Below, piece by piece: positions 54,301-63,310 of a stretch of DNA of 64,000 nt (its first letter is position 1; the number at the start of each line of letters is the position of its first letter). The translations under genes and the position numbers were made by a program. Below the pieces are notes generated by a model, which saw only the letters and a program-made list of their open reading frames with translations, was not told the DNA's origin and made no database searches. Origin of the DNA: Omphiscola glabra (taxonomy: Eukaryota > Mollusca > Gastropoda > Lymnaeidae); contig OZ024809.1 in assembly GCA_964017045.1 (NCBI GenBank), positions 2,964,512 to 3,028,511 on the forward strand, given 5' to 3'.

Positions 54301-57119
54301 AACACTAAATGATTTCAATCACACCTACACGAGAAACAACACTAAATGATTTCAATCACACCTAAATTTTCAATCTGTCAATAATGTTATAAGAAGCCCA
54401 AGCACAACTTCTTAGCTAACGTTATCTTCCACATAATCTGTGCAGTTGTCATCCACTGGACGGCATTAAGTTCAGAAATAGCAAAACTTACACGAAGCAG
54501 TACGTGTGCCAGAGACCATTCGAGTTGACGATCTGCTCATCCATCTTGAACCCATCATTGCAACGCTGGCACACTGCGTTGCCTAGTGACATGTTGGCAC
54601 TGTGAACAAAATAATTTTTAACATTTAGTACATTCATGTCATTTATCAAACAACAAAAGTTTAAATTATGGTACATTGTTCATGGTTTTCCCAGCCTCTG
54701 CCGTAATGTGTGGGTAAGCGAATAAGAAAACAATCCACTTGCTCGTCCATCTTGCATTTTATTGCCAAGTGTTATTTACTGGTTGCTAAAGTTTAAATCC
54801 AATAAATTCCTCAAAGTCTTCTAATTCCTGGGAGATATTTTTGTCTCCATGCTATAATCATATAAGCTATATAAGATGGCATATTCTAAGATGTCATGAT
54901 GCAGATTCTATGACTCTCAACATTAAATTTATGATACCGGTGCATTGGCCACCTGAACACACCTCTGTTTTCACCTGAACACACCTCTGTTTTCACCTGA
55001 ACACACCTCTGTTTTCACCTGAACACATCTCTGTTTTCACCTGAACACATGTCTAACTCAATTGCACATCTACCAACGGCCTGTGATGATCCAGTGTAAT
55101 TGCACATCTACCAACGGCCTGTGTTGACCCAGTGTAATTGCACATCTACCAACGGCCTGTGTTGACGCAGTGTAATTGCACATCTACCAACTGCCTGTGT
55201 TGACGCAGTGTAATATCACATCTACCAACGGCCTGTGTTGACGCAGTGTAATATCCCCATAGAATAACTTTGTCACAGAGCAAACACTAGACCCTGTCAA
55301 ACAGCTGAGAGGGATGTTCAGGTGAACCAGGTCGTGCTACTTGTGAGGTGAAATCATTTGTTCAGGTCTCAAATGCCACTAATCTCTTGCGACTAGAGGG
55401 CTCTACTGGTGGAGTGTTCTGATCCATTTGTTACTAGTCAAGAATCAGGTGAAAAGGCTGGCATGGCAAATATTTGGTTTGCAAAAGAACTAAACTTATC
55501 ACAATTCATAGCTATGATAATACATAATTTTGTTTTTCTTTGTAGGTGGCACAACCAGGTTAAGGACTGAAAGATGAAGTAAGGATTGCAGTTACCTAAT
55601 GAATAATACAATGTCTGGTGGTTGAGGGGGGTGGAGGGGGGGGGTGTGTCAGAGCTTTCTCAACTTGGCAGACACACTGTTGTTTGGGTGGGATTTGGGT
55701 GGGATTTGCGTGGGTGGGGGTGGCGTTGTCCCAGTGGCGTTGTTTGTATATTTAACCTATGAGGACAAGATATCTTGAATGTGGTTTATTATGTCATTAG
55801 ATCATTTATATATATATATATACAATGGCCAGGCATCCACACTATCAGCTTCACTGTTTCCTGGCTGTAGAATGTAGTTTAAGCAAGTAACTCATCAGAT
55901 TTGCATTGCAAATTACACGTTTTATGATCAGATTTGCATTGCACATTACACGTTTTATGATCAGATTTGCATTGCACATTACACGCATTATGATCAGATT
56001 TGCATTGCACATTACACGCATTATGATCAGATTTGCATTGCACATTACACACATTATGATCAGATTTGCATTGCACATTACAAACATTATGATCAGATTG
56101 GTATTTAACATTTAAAACATGCAATACATATAAAGGTAATATAAAATTTCATTCTCCACTAAAACATGCAAAGTTCAACATTTCATGGGTTGTTTACATT
56201 GAGTTTTTATAGCTAATTGGCTGTTTATCAAAACTGTAATTCCAAGAATTCTTTTGACTTCCCTGACTCCCTGGTTTCAAATGTGTATCTCCTCTTATTT
56301 ATTTTAACGAAGTGGCTATTGGTACACGTGTACCAGAAATGAGAGGTTGGGATTAAAAAACGATTTAAAATATTATTGTTGGGTTTGTAAGACCAAATGA
56401 GGTATCAAATGAAAGATAACTGAATGTACTATACGTTTGTTAACTTAATTCTTCAGTTTTACTAAAATAAACTACCACAAATGACATCCGAATAGCACTG
56501 AGCTTAATGGTACCCGTGTGCGAATGGCGGCGCTGCGTGTCTGGGTCCATTTTGACTAATGCTATTCGGATGTCATTTGTAGTAGTTTATTTTAGTTAAA
56601 CTGAAGAATTAACATTTCAAACGTATAGTACATTCAATTATCTTTCATTTGATACCTCATTTGGTCTTACAAACCCAACAATAATATTTTAAATCGTTTT
56701 TTAATCCCAACCTCTCAATTCTGGTACACGTGTACCAATAGGCGCAGCCTTATTTTAATGAGTAAAAAAATGAGATCAAAAGGATTTGAAAGAAAACAGA
56801 GTTTTATACAAACGTTACATAAAAGAAATTGGTATTATATTGACAACATGATACATCAGTCCAGGGCTATAGACAAGTGTTTCAACATGAAAACATCAGG
56901 TGTACTTGTCATTGTTATATAATAATGAGAGGCTTTTAAAGAATGCACCCCCATTGAATGTACCAACCTAAACTCCTCTTCTAACTGCAGTAAATGGGCA
57001 TCGTGCCCCGTCTCCTCCCCCACAGCCACCCTACGCCTCTGAAAGAGTGGACTCTGGGTCTGCTCGTCCAGCGGCTGGAGGCTGAAGAGATTGCGACGGG
57101 AGCCCACGGTGGTGGTCAT
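45260..57119 (-). CDS. LIMS1/PINCH ortholog: PINCH (LIMS) five-LIM-domain adaptor, 12 coding exons
   Basis: Coding exons in transcript order: 57119-56968, 54599-54492, 54065-54020, 53719-53653, 52416-52240, 50800-50729, 50204-50127, 49362-49212, 48734-48642, 46974-46926, 46248-46173, 45383-45260. All introns are GT-AG and every junction keeps phase. Counting the 56-bp duplication in the LIM2 exon once, the CDS is 1,137 nt (378 residues): a 50-residue N-terminal extension, then five LIM domains and a basic tail (LKKRLKK). From the internal ATG at 54592 it is 325 residues, the length of the short vertebrate PINCH1 form. Landmarks include [44 protein letters not shown] and [12 protein letters not shown]. 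In PINCH the first LIM domain binds the ankyrin repeats of integrin-linked kinase; the complex with parvin links integrins to actin. Orthology to the family is certain; vertebrate LIMS1 and LIMS2 are later duplicates. Confidence 0.93.
45661..46090. other. PINCH intron 11 with small array
   Basis: C run at 45676-45690. A 40-bp unit containing CCAAACCTTGATTCTACCCC is present about three times at 45818-45935. Confidence 0.85.
46173..46248 (-). CDS. LIMS1/PINCH ortholog: PINCH exon 11: LIM5, central zinc ligands
   Basis: Encodes [20 protein letters not shown], supplying the H-x2-C / C ligands of LIM5. Acceptor ATACAG, donor GTAAGT. Confidence 0.95.
46436..46550. repeat. Minisatellite, 16-bp unit AACTTGTTGTACTATC
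   Basis: About seven copies inside PINCH intron 10. Confidence 0.95.
46926..46974 (-). CDS. LIMS1/PINCH ortholog: PINCH exon 10: start of LIM5
   Basis: 49-bp microexon encoding [16 protein letters not shown], with the first C-x2-C pair of LIM5. Donor GTAAGT; acceptor CTTCAG. Confidence 0.95.
47335..47465. repeat. Imperfect tandem repeat with TGACGTA
   Basis: Three diverged copies of a segment with TTTTAATGCTTATTGTGACG and TATTGT(C/G)TAAACTGTATT in PINCH intron 9. Confidence 0.8.
47785..48005. repeat. Minisatellite, 45-bp unit
   Basis: About five copies of TTACAAGGATAAGAACCACT plus GCTCTGTGTGATCTCTAGAC in PINCH intron 9. Part of the unit and the adjoining CGGAGCCTATTTGGTTGCAT segment recur at 48447-48540, on the far side of the SINE. 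Confidence 0.92.
48093..48450 (+). mobile_element. tRNA-derived SINE in PINCH intron 9
   Basis: The plus strand shows an A box TGGCCGAGTGG and, about 45 bp later, a B-box-like GAGTTCAATCC, as in tRNA-Leu/Ser-derived SINE heads. The body contains GGTGGATGGGACTCGTTA and AACTCATCTAAGAGAAGG, which occur twice (near 48200 and 48331), so the body is internally duplicated. It is antisense to PINCH. It does not fold as a full tRNA gene. Confidence 0.75.
48528..48602. repeat. Minisatellite, 15-bp unit GTCCTGGTGGTCATT
   Basis: About five copies in PINCH intron 9, ending about 40 bp from exon 9. Confidence 0.93.
48642..48734 (-). CDS. LIMS1/PINCH ortholog: PINCH exon 9: second half of LIM4
   Basis: Exactly 31 codons: [20 protein letters not shown] then [11 protein letters not shown]. 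Nearly identical to the vertebrate protein over this stretch. Confidence 0.96.
48893..49203. repeat. Minisatellite, 35-bp unit, abutting PINCH exon 8
   Basis: About nine copies of AGTGTTTAATGCAGACATAC plus AGCACAGCAGTGACC in PINCH intron 8. The array stops within 10 bp of the exon 8 donor but does not include it. Confidence 0.95.
49212..49362 (-). CDS. LIMS1/PINCH ortholog: PINCH exon 8: end of LIM3, start of LIM4
   Basis: Encodes [20 protein letters not shown] then [20 protein letters not shown] and [10 protein letters not shown]. Donor is GTTGGT (weaker than the others); acceptor ATTAG. Confidence 0.96.
49496..50126 (-). repeat. 25-bp minisatellite carrying PINCH 5' splice sites
   Basis: 26 copies of the intronic half-motif ACTTAC at exact 25-bp spacing from 49496 to 50121; the last is the authentic exon 7 donor. 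On the minus strand each unit reads CTGTCA(C/T)TCTTGTGG then GTAAGT and TCAT. That is 15 nt of exon 7 end, the intact donor and the next few intronic bases. Copies differ mainly at A/G in AAGA(A/G)TGACA and at A/G in CCCAC(A/G)AGA. Confidence 0.97.
50127..50204 (-). CDS. LIMS1/PINCH ortholog: PINCH exon 7: LIM3 central part
   Basis: Encodes [20 protein letters not shown] then NCHSCG. Its 3' end is the seed of the adjacent minisatellite. Only the donor at 50126-50121 yields the correct frame with exon 8. Confidence 0.95.
50729..50800 (-). CDS. LIMS1/PINCH ortholog: PINCH exon 6: end of LIM2, start of LIM3
   Basis: Encodes [20 protein letters not shown] then FKCH. Acceptor TCTTTCAG, donor GTAAGT. 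Confidence 0.95.
51150..51456. repeat. Minisatellite, 37-bp unit
   Basis: About eight copies of GGTGTGCCACTTACAGCTCC plus CTCTGTCAAGCAACCTT in PINCH intron 5. Plus frames of ~100-130 codons are array translation. Confidence 0.95.
51538..51852. repeat. Minisatellite, 52-bp unit
   Basis: About six copies containing CTGAACATCTTACACTCACA, GGGTTGGGCTGGATATAATG and TATGCCC in PINCH intron 5. Confidence 0.95.
52240..52416 (-). CDS. LIMS1/PINCH ortholog: PINCH exon 5: LIM2, containing a disruptive 56-bp duplication
   Basis: Without the duplication the exon is 121 nt and encodes [20 protein letters not shown] then [19 protein letters not shown] in perfect phase with exons 4 and 6. As written, positions 52294-52349 and 52350-52405 are identical, making the exon 177 nt. 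The first copy reads through PDCFLC's leucine into TGA. Allelic variant, assembly error or true mutation are all possible. Confidence 0.92.
52294..52405. repeat. Exact 56-bp tandem duplication inside a coding exon
   Basis: Two identical 56-bp copies. On the minus strand the junction reads CTTCCTGTGAGTGGCC, which creates both an in-frame TGA and a new consensus-like donor (GTGAGT). Confidence 0.97.
52434..52878. repeat. Minisatellite, 36-bp unit
   Basis: About 12 copies of ATTGCTTCAGATTATGAAAC plus TTTGCAACCAGCCAA in PINCH intron 4, ending about 18 bp from the exon 5 acceptor. Confidence 0.95.
53653..53719 (-). CDS. LIMS1/PINCH ortholog: PINCH exon 4: end of LIM1, start of LIM2
   Basis: Encodes [20 protein letters not shown] then KC(G). 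Acceptor ATCACCAG, donor GTAAGT. Confidence 0.95.
54020..54065 (-). CDS. LIMS1/PINCH ortholog: PINCH exon 3: LIM1 second zinc finger
   Basis: 46-bp microexon encoding [15 protein letters not shown]. Its acceptor TTTCTCTTGTAG is the seed of the adjacent 37-bp minisatellite. Confidence 0.95.
54061..54363 (-). repeat. 37-bp minisatellite carrying PINCH 3' splice sites
   Basis: CACACCT recurs at 54061, 54098, 54135, 54172, 54209, 54246, 54283, 54320 and 54357; the first is the authentic exon 3 acceptor. On the minus strand each full unit reads GTTGTTTCTCTTG(T/G)AG or GTTTCTCGTGTAG followed by GTGTGATTG, i.e. a polypyrimidine tract, AG and the first five exon bases. The last occurrence is partial. 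Confidence 0.96.
54492..54599 (-). CDS. LIMS1/PINCH ortholog: PINCH exon 2: LIM1 first zinc finger, internal start
   Basis: Encodes [20 protein letters not shown] then [16 protein letters not shown]. The ATG at 54590-54592 corresponds to the start of short PINCH forms. The seven bases before it (TGCCAAC) are in phase with the upstream exon. Acceptor TTGTTCACAG. Confidence 0.95.
54945..55050. repeat. Minisatellite, 22-bp unit
   Basis: About five copies of CACCTGAACACACCTCTGTT TT in PINCH intron 1. Confidence 0.93.
55056..55256. repeat. Minisatellite, ~38-bp unit
   Basis: About five copies of TGCACATCTACCAACGGCCT plus GTGTTGACGCAGTGTAAT in PINCH intron 1. Confidence 0.94.
55257..55884. other. 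PINCH intron 1, no other feature
   Basis: Unique sequence with a G-rich patch (55624-55648), a GGGTGGGATTT duplication near 55687 and a short (TA)n at 55808-55821. Confidence 0.45.
55885..56103. repeat. Minisatellite, 33-bp unit
   Basis: Six to seven copies of ATGATCAGATTTGCATTGCA plus CATTACACGCATT in PINCH intron 1; 33 is a multiple of three, so frames on both strands stay open. Confidence 0.95.
56308..56749 (+). mobile_element. Foldback element, copy B, in PINCH intron 1
   Basis: 442 bp, same length and content as copy A (13035-13476) but inverted. Ends are CGAAGTGGCTATTGG and CCAATAGGCGCAGCC. A perfect 9-bp duplication TTATTTTAA flanks it (56299-56307, 56750-56758). Arms share GAGAGGTTGGGATTAAAAAA and GGTATCAAATGAAAGATAA; the centre holds GAATGGCGGCGCTGCGTGTC. 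It has no coding capacity. Confidence 0.87.
56968..57119 (-). CDS. LIMS1/PINCH ortholog: PINCH exon 1: N-terminal extension
   Basis: The ATG at 57117-57119 is the first in frame after an upstream TAG. It opens 50 codons ([20 protein letters not shown] ... [10 protein letters not shown]) ending in AG before donor GTTGGT. Joined to exon 2 this gives [12 protein letters not shown] in phase. The extension is polar with an RRR cluster ([11 protein letters not shown]). Vertebrate LIMS1 also has longer N-terminal isoforms. Exon status is inferred from phase, frame and donor; transcript data would settle it. Confidence 0.6.
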
Positions 57120-57300
57120 CTCCTCCAACAGCGGTGCTCCTGCCTTGTGGTGTATTGTCACGCCGACCAGCACCGCAGTGGGTGTCTACTCCAACAACCA
57201 ACTTTAACGCTGACGAAACACGGCCCAGCACCGCAGTGGGTGTCTACTCCAACAACCAACTTAAACGCTGAGTTAAAGAAAGCAGCCTCAAGGACGAGTC
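57120..57300 (-). other. Probable PINCH 5' UTR with a 58-bp-offset duplication
   Basis: A segment containing AGCACCGCAGTGGGTGTCTA and CTCCAACAACCAACTT occurs twice, offset by 58 bp (from about 57167 and 57225). A possible acceptor (CTTTCTTTAACTCAG) ends at 57268 on the minus strand, so a further upstream exon may exist. Confidence 0.4.
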
Positions 57301-57990
57301 TTTGTTTCGGTCCAATGTTCCGATAACAGGTCCAGACCTCAGAATCTGGATTATGTCTCCATCACAGAGCCAGTGTACTGCCCGAGAGTATTTCTGGTAC
57401 AGTTTACTTAAGCACACTCTATAGGTTCAGCTACAGATCAGTACAGTAATTGTGCAAATTTAGTTAGATGACACTTCCATGCGCCAAGGTTCACAAATGA
57501 TCGAAGTGTTTTCTCGTCAAGATATGCACAGAGTGTTTTTTCCCCACAACATGTATTCCAGGTATTCTATTTTCAGAAAATGTCCGGCACAATCGCTTCA
57601 AATTTTATGATACATTATTAAGTTCCAAGATTCCTTATTTATAAAATATATATATATATTTCTTTTAAAATGTCACAAAACTCAAACCTTGAAAAAAATC
57701 AAACACGATTTTCCTGATCCCTCGAGGTTAATTAATCACACACCTTTAAGACCCATTAATAGAACGAATGTTTTACAAAGGACAGTCTAGACCAACTCTG
57801 TGTTATACATTTATAAAGGCAACTCTGTAGTTAATTAGCTCACTGGGCTCAAAACTCGGGTCAGACACGGGCCCTGGGGGTAATATGACACTAACATCAC
57901 AGCGCTGAAAGGGGAGAAGGGAAGGGAGATTGTGTGTGTGTTGGGGAGGGGGGCGAGTACAGATGTCGGGTTTAATTAACGTCATAGATA
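57301..57990. other. Upstream of PINCH; nothing recognised
   Basis: Unique AT-rich sequence with a short (TA)n near 57647-57660 and a GT/G-rich patch near 57930-57955. No convincing TATA box was seen on the minus strand. Confidence 0.4.
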
Positions 57991-58275
57991 GGTGGGGTAT
58001 AACCAATAGGAGGGGTATAGGGGTATACCCAATAGGTGTGGTATAACCAATAGGTGGGGTATAACCAATAGGAGGGGTATAGGGGTATACCCAATAGGTG
58101 TGGTATAACCAATAGGTGGGGTATAACCAATAGGTGTGGTATAACCAATAGGTGGGGTATACCCAATAGGTGGGGTATAACCAATAGGTGGGGTATAACC
58201 AATAGGTGGGGTATGACCAATAGGTGGGGTATGACCAATAGGTGAGGTATAGGGGTATAACCAATAGAAGGGGTA
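57991..58275. repeat. Minisatellite, 18-bp unit GGGGTATAACCAATAGGT
   Basis: About 15 copies with a repeated AGGGGTATAGGGGTATACCC variant. Each unit contains CCAAT. Minus frames (HLLVIP, YWLYPT) are array translation. Confidence 0.95.
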
Positions 58276-58588
58276 TTATCAAAATGTTTGAGCTAACACA
58301 TATCACAATCCATTGCTATGATATATTATGTATGTTTTTTTTTCTCATTTTAGCGTCCATTACAAAATTCAAATTCAATTAGTTATTTGAAGGGTAATGG
58401 ATAATACTTTATAGCTTATTAAAACTGACAGCTCTTAAAAAAAATGACTTGGGCGTTCTATTTATAGCCAGTGTCCTGTTATTAGGAAACACGTATTTTG
58501 CGTACACATTAAGACAATTTTAAACTCTGGTCATTCTACTCTACACTAGAGAGAAAATCTACTGCATCAAAATTCAAGACTTCTATCA

Positions 58589-59236
58589 AGAAACCACAAA
58601 CATTGATCCAGCTAACATATTACAGAAACCCAAACATTGATCTAGCTAACATATTACACGAGCCACAAACACTGATCCAGCTAACATATTACACGAGCCA
58701 CAAACATTGAGCCACATAACATATTACACAAATTCCAAACATTGATCCAGCTAACATATTACACAAATATTGATCCAGCTAACATATTACACAAACATTG
58801 ATCCAGCTAACATATTACACAAACATTGATCCAGTGAAAATATTACACAAACATTGATCCAGCTAACATATTACACAAACTCCAAACATTGATCCAGCTA
58901 ACATATTACACAAACTCCAAACATTGATCCAGCTAACATATTACACAAACTCCAAACATTGATCCAGCTAACATATTACACAAACATTGATCCAGCTAAC
59001 ATATTAAACAAACATTGATCCAGCTAACATATTAAACAAACATTGATCCAGCTAACATATTACACAAACATTGATCCAGCTAACATATTACACAAACATT
59101 GATCCAGCTAACATATTACACAAACATTGATCCAGCTAACATATTACACAAACATTGATCCAGCTAACATACTACACAAACATTGATCCAGCTAACATAT
59201 TACACAAACATTGATCCAGCTAACATATTAAACAAA
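58589..59236. repeat. Minisatellite, ~28-bp unit
   Basis: About 24 copies of CATTGATCCAGCTAACATAT plus TACACAAA, with longer units (ACTCCAA insert) near 58870-58980. Confidence 0.95.
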
Positions 59237-60080
59237 CACCAGAGAAAAAGAAAACTCGGACCAAAAGCCATGTAAAAGAAAATCACTTTAAAATGGACTT
59301 TTCCTTATTTGAATACCAGACCACAAGCTGCGACTTGGCTGAATGAGATGGCGAGTCCCCGTGCTCAGGCGCAGACCCCGGGTCAGGCACAAAAGAGATG
59401 GTTAGGAGCAGGTGTTGCTGGTTCACAGGCTGACCGGAAAGATGAGCGCCAAGGCCGCCAACGTGGTGCCATATTATTATAGTGTTAGAACCGGTACCGT
59501 TGTAGTCGAGTGTGGAGTGAGTGTAAAGTAAGGAGAGAGGGTGAGGTTGAGGTGCAGAAGTAGGGATGTATGGATGGATGGCGGCGAGGTAGAGGAGGAG
59601 AAGATGTGGATGGAGGGGGAGAGGGGGTAAGGGTGGGGAGACGGATAGAAGGGCCTTAGTGCGACCATTAAGCATCACCAGAAGGCGGTGATGTTGCAGT
59701 ATACGCCGATGAATTCCGTGGGCTGGTAGAGTTGAGAGAAAGCGGGAGGGGGGGGGGCGGGGGGGGATTGGGGGGCATACCATCAAACCACCCAAGAAAT
59801 AATGCTGTGCCACTACCTCTAGACAACTCCGACATGCTACGTCACGCATGGTTTCTTCTCTTTGAAGAGGCACAAACCCATTCAACTTTGTTGTTTTTCT
59901 TAATAAAACATAGTCTGAATTTATTTGTATTTCTTTCTAACGCTCCGAGCTCTCCCCATCTCCAAATGACGTCATGCAAGTTTTGACCCAATTTAAATAG
60001 CAATCAGCTTTCAGCGGCCATATTTTATCCTAGAAATGACGAATTTTGCAGAACCGACCAAACCAAAGAAATCACAACTC
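59237..60080. other. No gene recognised; G-rich stretch
   Basis: The minus strand is open for 200 codons at 59283-59885, but the translation is proline/leucine-rich low complexity driven by the GGAGG/GGGGG sequence at 59560-59775, and I do not call it. It could include upstream untranslated exons or the promoter of PINCH; nothing in the sequence proves this. Confidence 0.35.
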
Positions 60081-60545
60081 CTCCCTATCAACTCTAGACT
60101 TTATAATCCTAGCTATCAACTCTACACACTACAATCCTCCCTATCAACTCTAGACTTTATAATCCTAGCTATCAACTCTACACACTACAATCCTCGCTAT
60201 CAACTCTAGACTTTATAATCCTAGCTATCAACTCTACACACTACAATCCTCGCTATCAACTCTAGACTTTATAATCCTAGCTATCAACTCTAGACTTTAT
60301 AATCCTTGCTATCAACTCTACACACTACAATCCTCCCTATCAACTCTAGACTTTATAATGCTAGCTATCAACTCTACACACTGCAATCCTCGCTATCAAC
60401 TCTAAACACTAAAATCCTCGCTATCAACTCTAAACACTACGATCCTCGCTATCAACTGTAAACACTACACTCCTTGCCATCAACTCTACACACTACAATC
60501 CTACACATTACAATCCTCGCTATCAACTCTATAAACACTACAGCA
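60081..60545. repeat. Minisatellite, 28-bp unit with dimeric structure
   Basis: About 16 copies of CTATCAACTCTACACACTAC plus AATCCTCG alternating with CTATCAACTCTAGACTTTAT plus AATCCTAG, giving a 56-bp higher-order dimer. Confidence 0.95.
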
Positions 60546-60835
60546 CAGTATTCCATGAACAAACCGTAACACACACAGAGCATATTTTATCCAGCAGCTC
60601 CAAGCACCCATCCAGTGTTATATTTGTCCATAGGTTTCAAGGAAACGTGTTATCCACACACCGTTACCAAGACACCCCCTAGAACCGACGCCGATGTTTA
60701 AATCTACCAGTGGAATTAGGCATGGGCGGGGCTGTGGTGAGATTTTCACCACCCAATTTTTGTTCTAACACTAATCGACCGCTCGTTAGCACCCTGGGAT
60801 TTTTTTTATTCCTTACATCTAGGGTTGTCCGCACC

Positions 60836-61110
60836 TCCAGGGGTGCGGCAGAGTCAGAGGTGCGGGAGACACAGTCAGGTGGTGCGGGAGACAGAGTCAG
60901 AGGTGCTGGAGACACTGTCAGGTGGTGCGGGAGACAGAGTCAGAGGTGCGGGAGACACTGTCAGGTGGTGCGGGAGACAGAGTCAGAGGTGCGGGAGACA
61001 CTGTCAGATGGTGCGGGAGACACTGTCAGGTGGTGAGGGAGACACTGTCAGGTAGTGCTGGAGACACAGTCAGGTGGTGCGGTAGACACAGTCAGGGTCT
61101 GCGGGAGACA
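60836..61110. repeat. Minisatellite, ~21-23-bp units
   Basis: About 12 units of (AGG)TGGTGCGGGAGACACTGTC alternating with AGAGGTGCGGGAGACAGAGTC. It sits inside what looks like a MITE (right end at 61255-61268). Confidence 0.93.
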
Positions 61111-61269
61111 CTGGGGGTGTGGGAAAGTCAGGGGTGCGGGAAGACCCAAAAATTTCATTTTATTTTCATGGTTTATGAGAATGTGATATCGAGAATTATG
61201 GGGTGCGAGAATTATGTTTTGAAAGCGAAAGATGGGGTGCGACGCTTCAAAAAGGTTAAGAACCCCTGA
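61111..61269. mobile_element. hAT-like MITE right end
   Basis: Ends in GGGGTGCGACGCTTC, then AAAAAGGTTAAGAACCCCTG, the CAGGGGTTCTTAACC-type terminus also seen at 2354-2371. The left end may be CAGGGGTGCGGCAG at 60839, with the minisatellite expanded from the interior. No target duplication could be assigned. Confidence 0.45.
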
Positions 61270-61594
61270 CTTGAATTGAACCAAATATTAGGTCTCGCGG
61301 AAACCGATAATTTCAACCAACCCGGCGAAGTTGGCGATTAAAAGACAAATACATCTTCCAACGTCGTCAGAAAAATCCATTTGACAATGCAAGCAGGAGA
61401 GCGCAGTGTGTGTTTGCTCATTCGCAATTAACAGTCACGCCAGTCATCATCAGACGGGGAGGGAAGGTGGCATTACGGGTCCGAGGGATAAACTGCACGA
61501 GGTGCGGCAAATCTAGCTGCTTATAATATTATACTAATTGTTCGTACTGTCAATTATAATTGATACAGGGTGTGCAGTGATATCTTTCGGGTAC

Positions 61595-62078
61595 GCTTTG
61601 GTGGTGAAGTTATAATTGTGGTGAGACTGCATACATTCTGATGACAGTATGACTGCATAAAATCTGATGGCAGTGAGACTGCATAACATCTAATGGCAGT
61701 GAGGCTGCATATATTATGTTGTCAGTGAGACTGCATAAAATCTGATGGCAGTAAGACTGCATATATTCCGTTGTGAGTGAGACTGCATAAAATCTGATGG
61801 CAATGTGTGAAATATGATGATGGTAGTGGGACTGGATGAAATCTGATGGTAGTGAGACTGGATGAAACAGATGGTATTGAGATTGGATGAAAGATGATGG
61901 TAGTGGGACTGGATGAAATCTGATGATAGTGAGACTGGATGAAACTGATGGTAGTGAGATTGGATGAAATCTGATGGTAGTGAGATTGGATAAAAGATGA
62001 AGGTAGTGGGACTGGATGAAATCTGATGGTAGTGAGACTGGGTGAAACTGATGGTAGTGAGACTGGGTGAAATCTAAT
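61595..62078. repeat. Minisatellite, ~26-bp unit
   Basis: About 18 diverged copies of GATGGTAGTGAGACTGGATG plus AAATCT, with an older GACTGCATAAAATCTG subtype at the left end. Confidence 0.93.
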
Positions 62079-62614
62079 TTATCCGCGAGATTTGGGTCAA
62101 ACCCCAGCTACACCAAATGTCCTTATCAGTGAGATATACAGATTCATAGATCAGTCTAGGCTATCTCCAAAGAAAACTATCCTTCTGAAGTACTGAGGGC
62201 TTGGCCACCTCAGTGCTGAAACTCTGCAATATACCATGACAGAAGTGCCGTAGCAGATACGAGACGGGAATGCCAACAAAACAAAAGGGACGTGGAATCG
62301 AAAATCAAATCGGCCGGAAAAAAATACGAGTGTCATCGATTTTTAAATGTACACATAATCGTGTTAACGTAAGCCTTTTAAGTGTACCTCTGTGACAGGG
62401 TAAACACGGGAAAGAATGTTACCAGTTAGACCACAGTTACCCAACTTTTCATTATCACTGTTAATTATTACCAGACCTAACATGGCCCCGTTTAGGTAAT
62501 ACTGTATCAAATCCTAATCACAAAAAGGCTCATCAGTCTACATGATATATAAAAAAAACACTTGCGTACATGGGATTTGTATCTATAAATATATTTTTGT
62601 ATGCATAAAAAGAG
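62079..62614. other. No gene recognised
   Basis: Unique sequence. Confidence 0.45.
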
Positions 62615-63310
62615 ATGTGCCTGGCATGTTGTAATGGTACACAACAGTAACCCTAGGTGAGATATGCCTGTCAGTGTAATATTACACAACAGTAACTGTG
62701 TGAGATGTGCCTGGCATGTTGTAATGTTACACAACAGTAACTCTATGTGGGATGTGCCTGGCATGTTGTAATGTTACACAACAGTAACTCTATGTGAGAT
62801 GCGCCTGGCATGTTGTAATGTTACACAACAGTAACTCTAGGTGAGATGTGCCTGCGGCAGTGTAATGTTACACAACAGTAACTCTATGTGAGATGTGCCT
62901 GGCATGTTGTAATGCTACACAACAGTAACTCTAGGTGAGATGTGCCTGCGGCAGTGTAATGTTACACAACAGTAACTCTATGTGAGATGTGCCTGCGGCA
63001 GTGTAATGTTACACAACAGTAACTCTATGTGAGATGTGCCTGGCATGTTGTAATGTTACACAACAGTAACTCTAGGTGAGATGTGCCTGCGGCAGTGTAA
63101 TGTTACACAACAGTAACTCTATGTGAGATGTGCCTGGCATGTTGTAATGTTACACAACAGTAACTCTATGTGAGATGTGCCTGGCATGTTGTAATGTTAC
63201 ACAACAGTAACTCTAGGTGAGATGTGCCTGGCATGTTGTAATGTTACACAACAGTAACTCTAGGTGAGATGTGCCTGGCAGTGTAATGTTACACAACAGT
63301 AACTAGTTGA
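62615..63310. repeat. Minisatellite, ~47-bp unit
   Basis: About 15 copies of GAGATGTGCCTGGCATGTTG plus TAATGTTACACAACAGTAAC and TCTATGT. A second subtype has GCCTGCGGCAGTGTAATG; subtypes are interspersed. Confidence 0.95.

Noticed and set aside
56994..57326. 110-codon plus-strand ORF opposite PINCH exon 1
   Set aside because: Shadow of the minus-strand exon; the minus frame joins PINCH in phase.
57803..58306. 167-codon minus ORF rich in YWLYPT
   Set aside because: Translation of the 18-bp array.
59283..59885. 200-codon minus-strand ORF upstream of PINCH
   Set aside because: Proline/leucine-rich translation of G-rich low-complexity DNA; no recognised domain and no clear splice link to PINCH.
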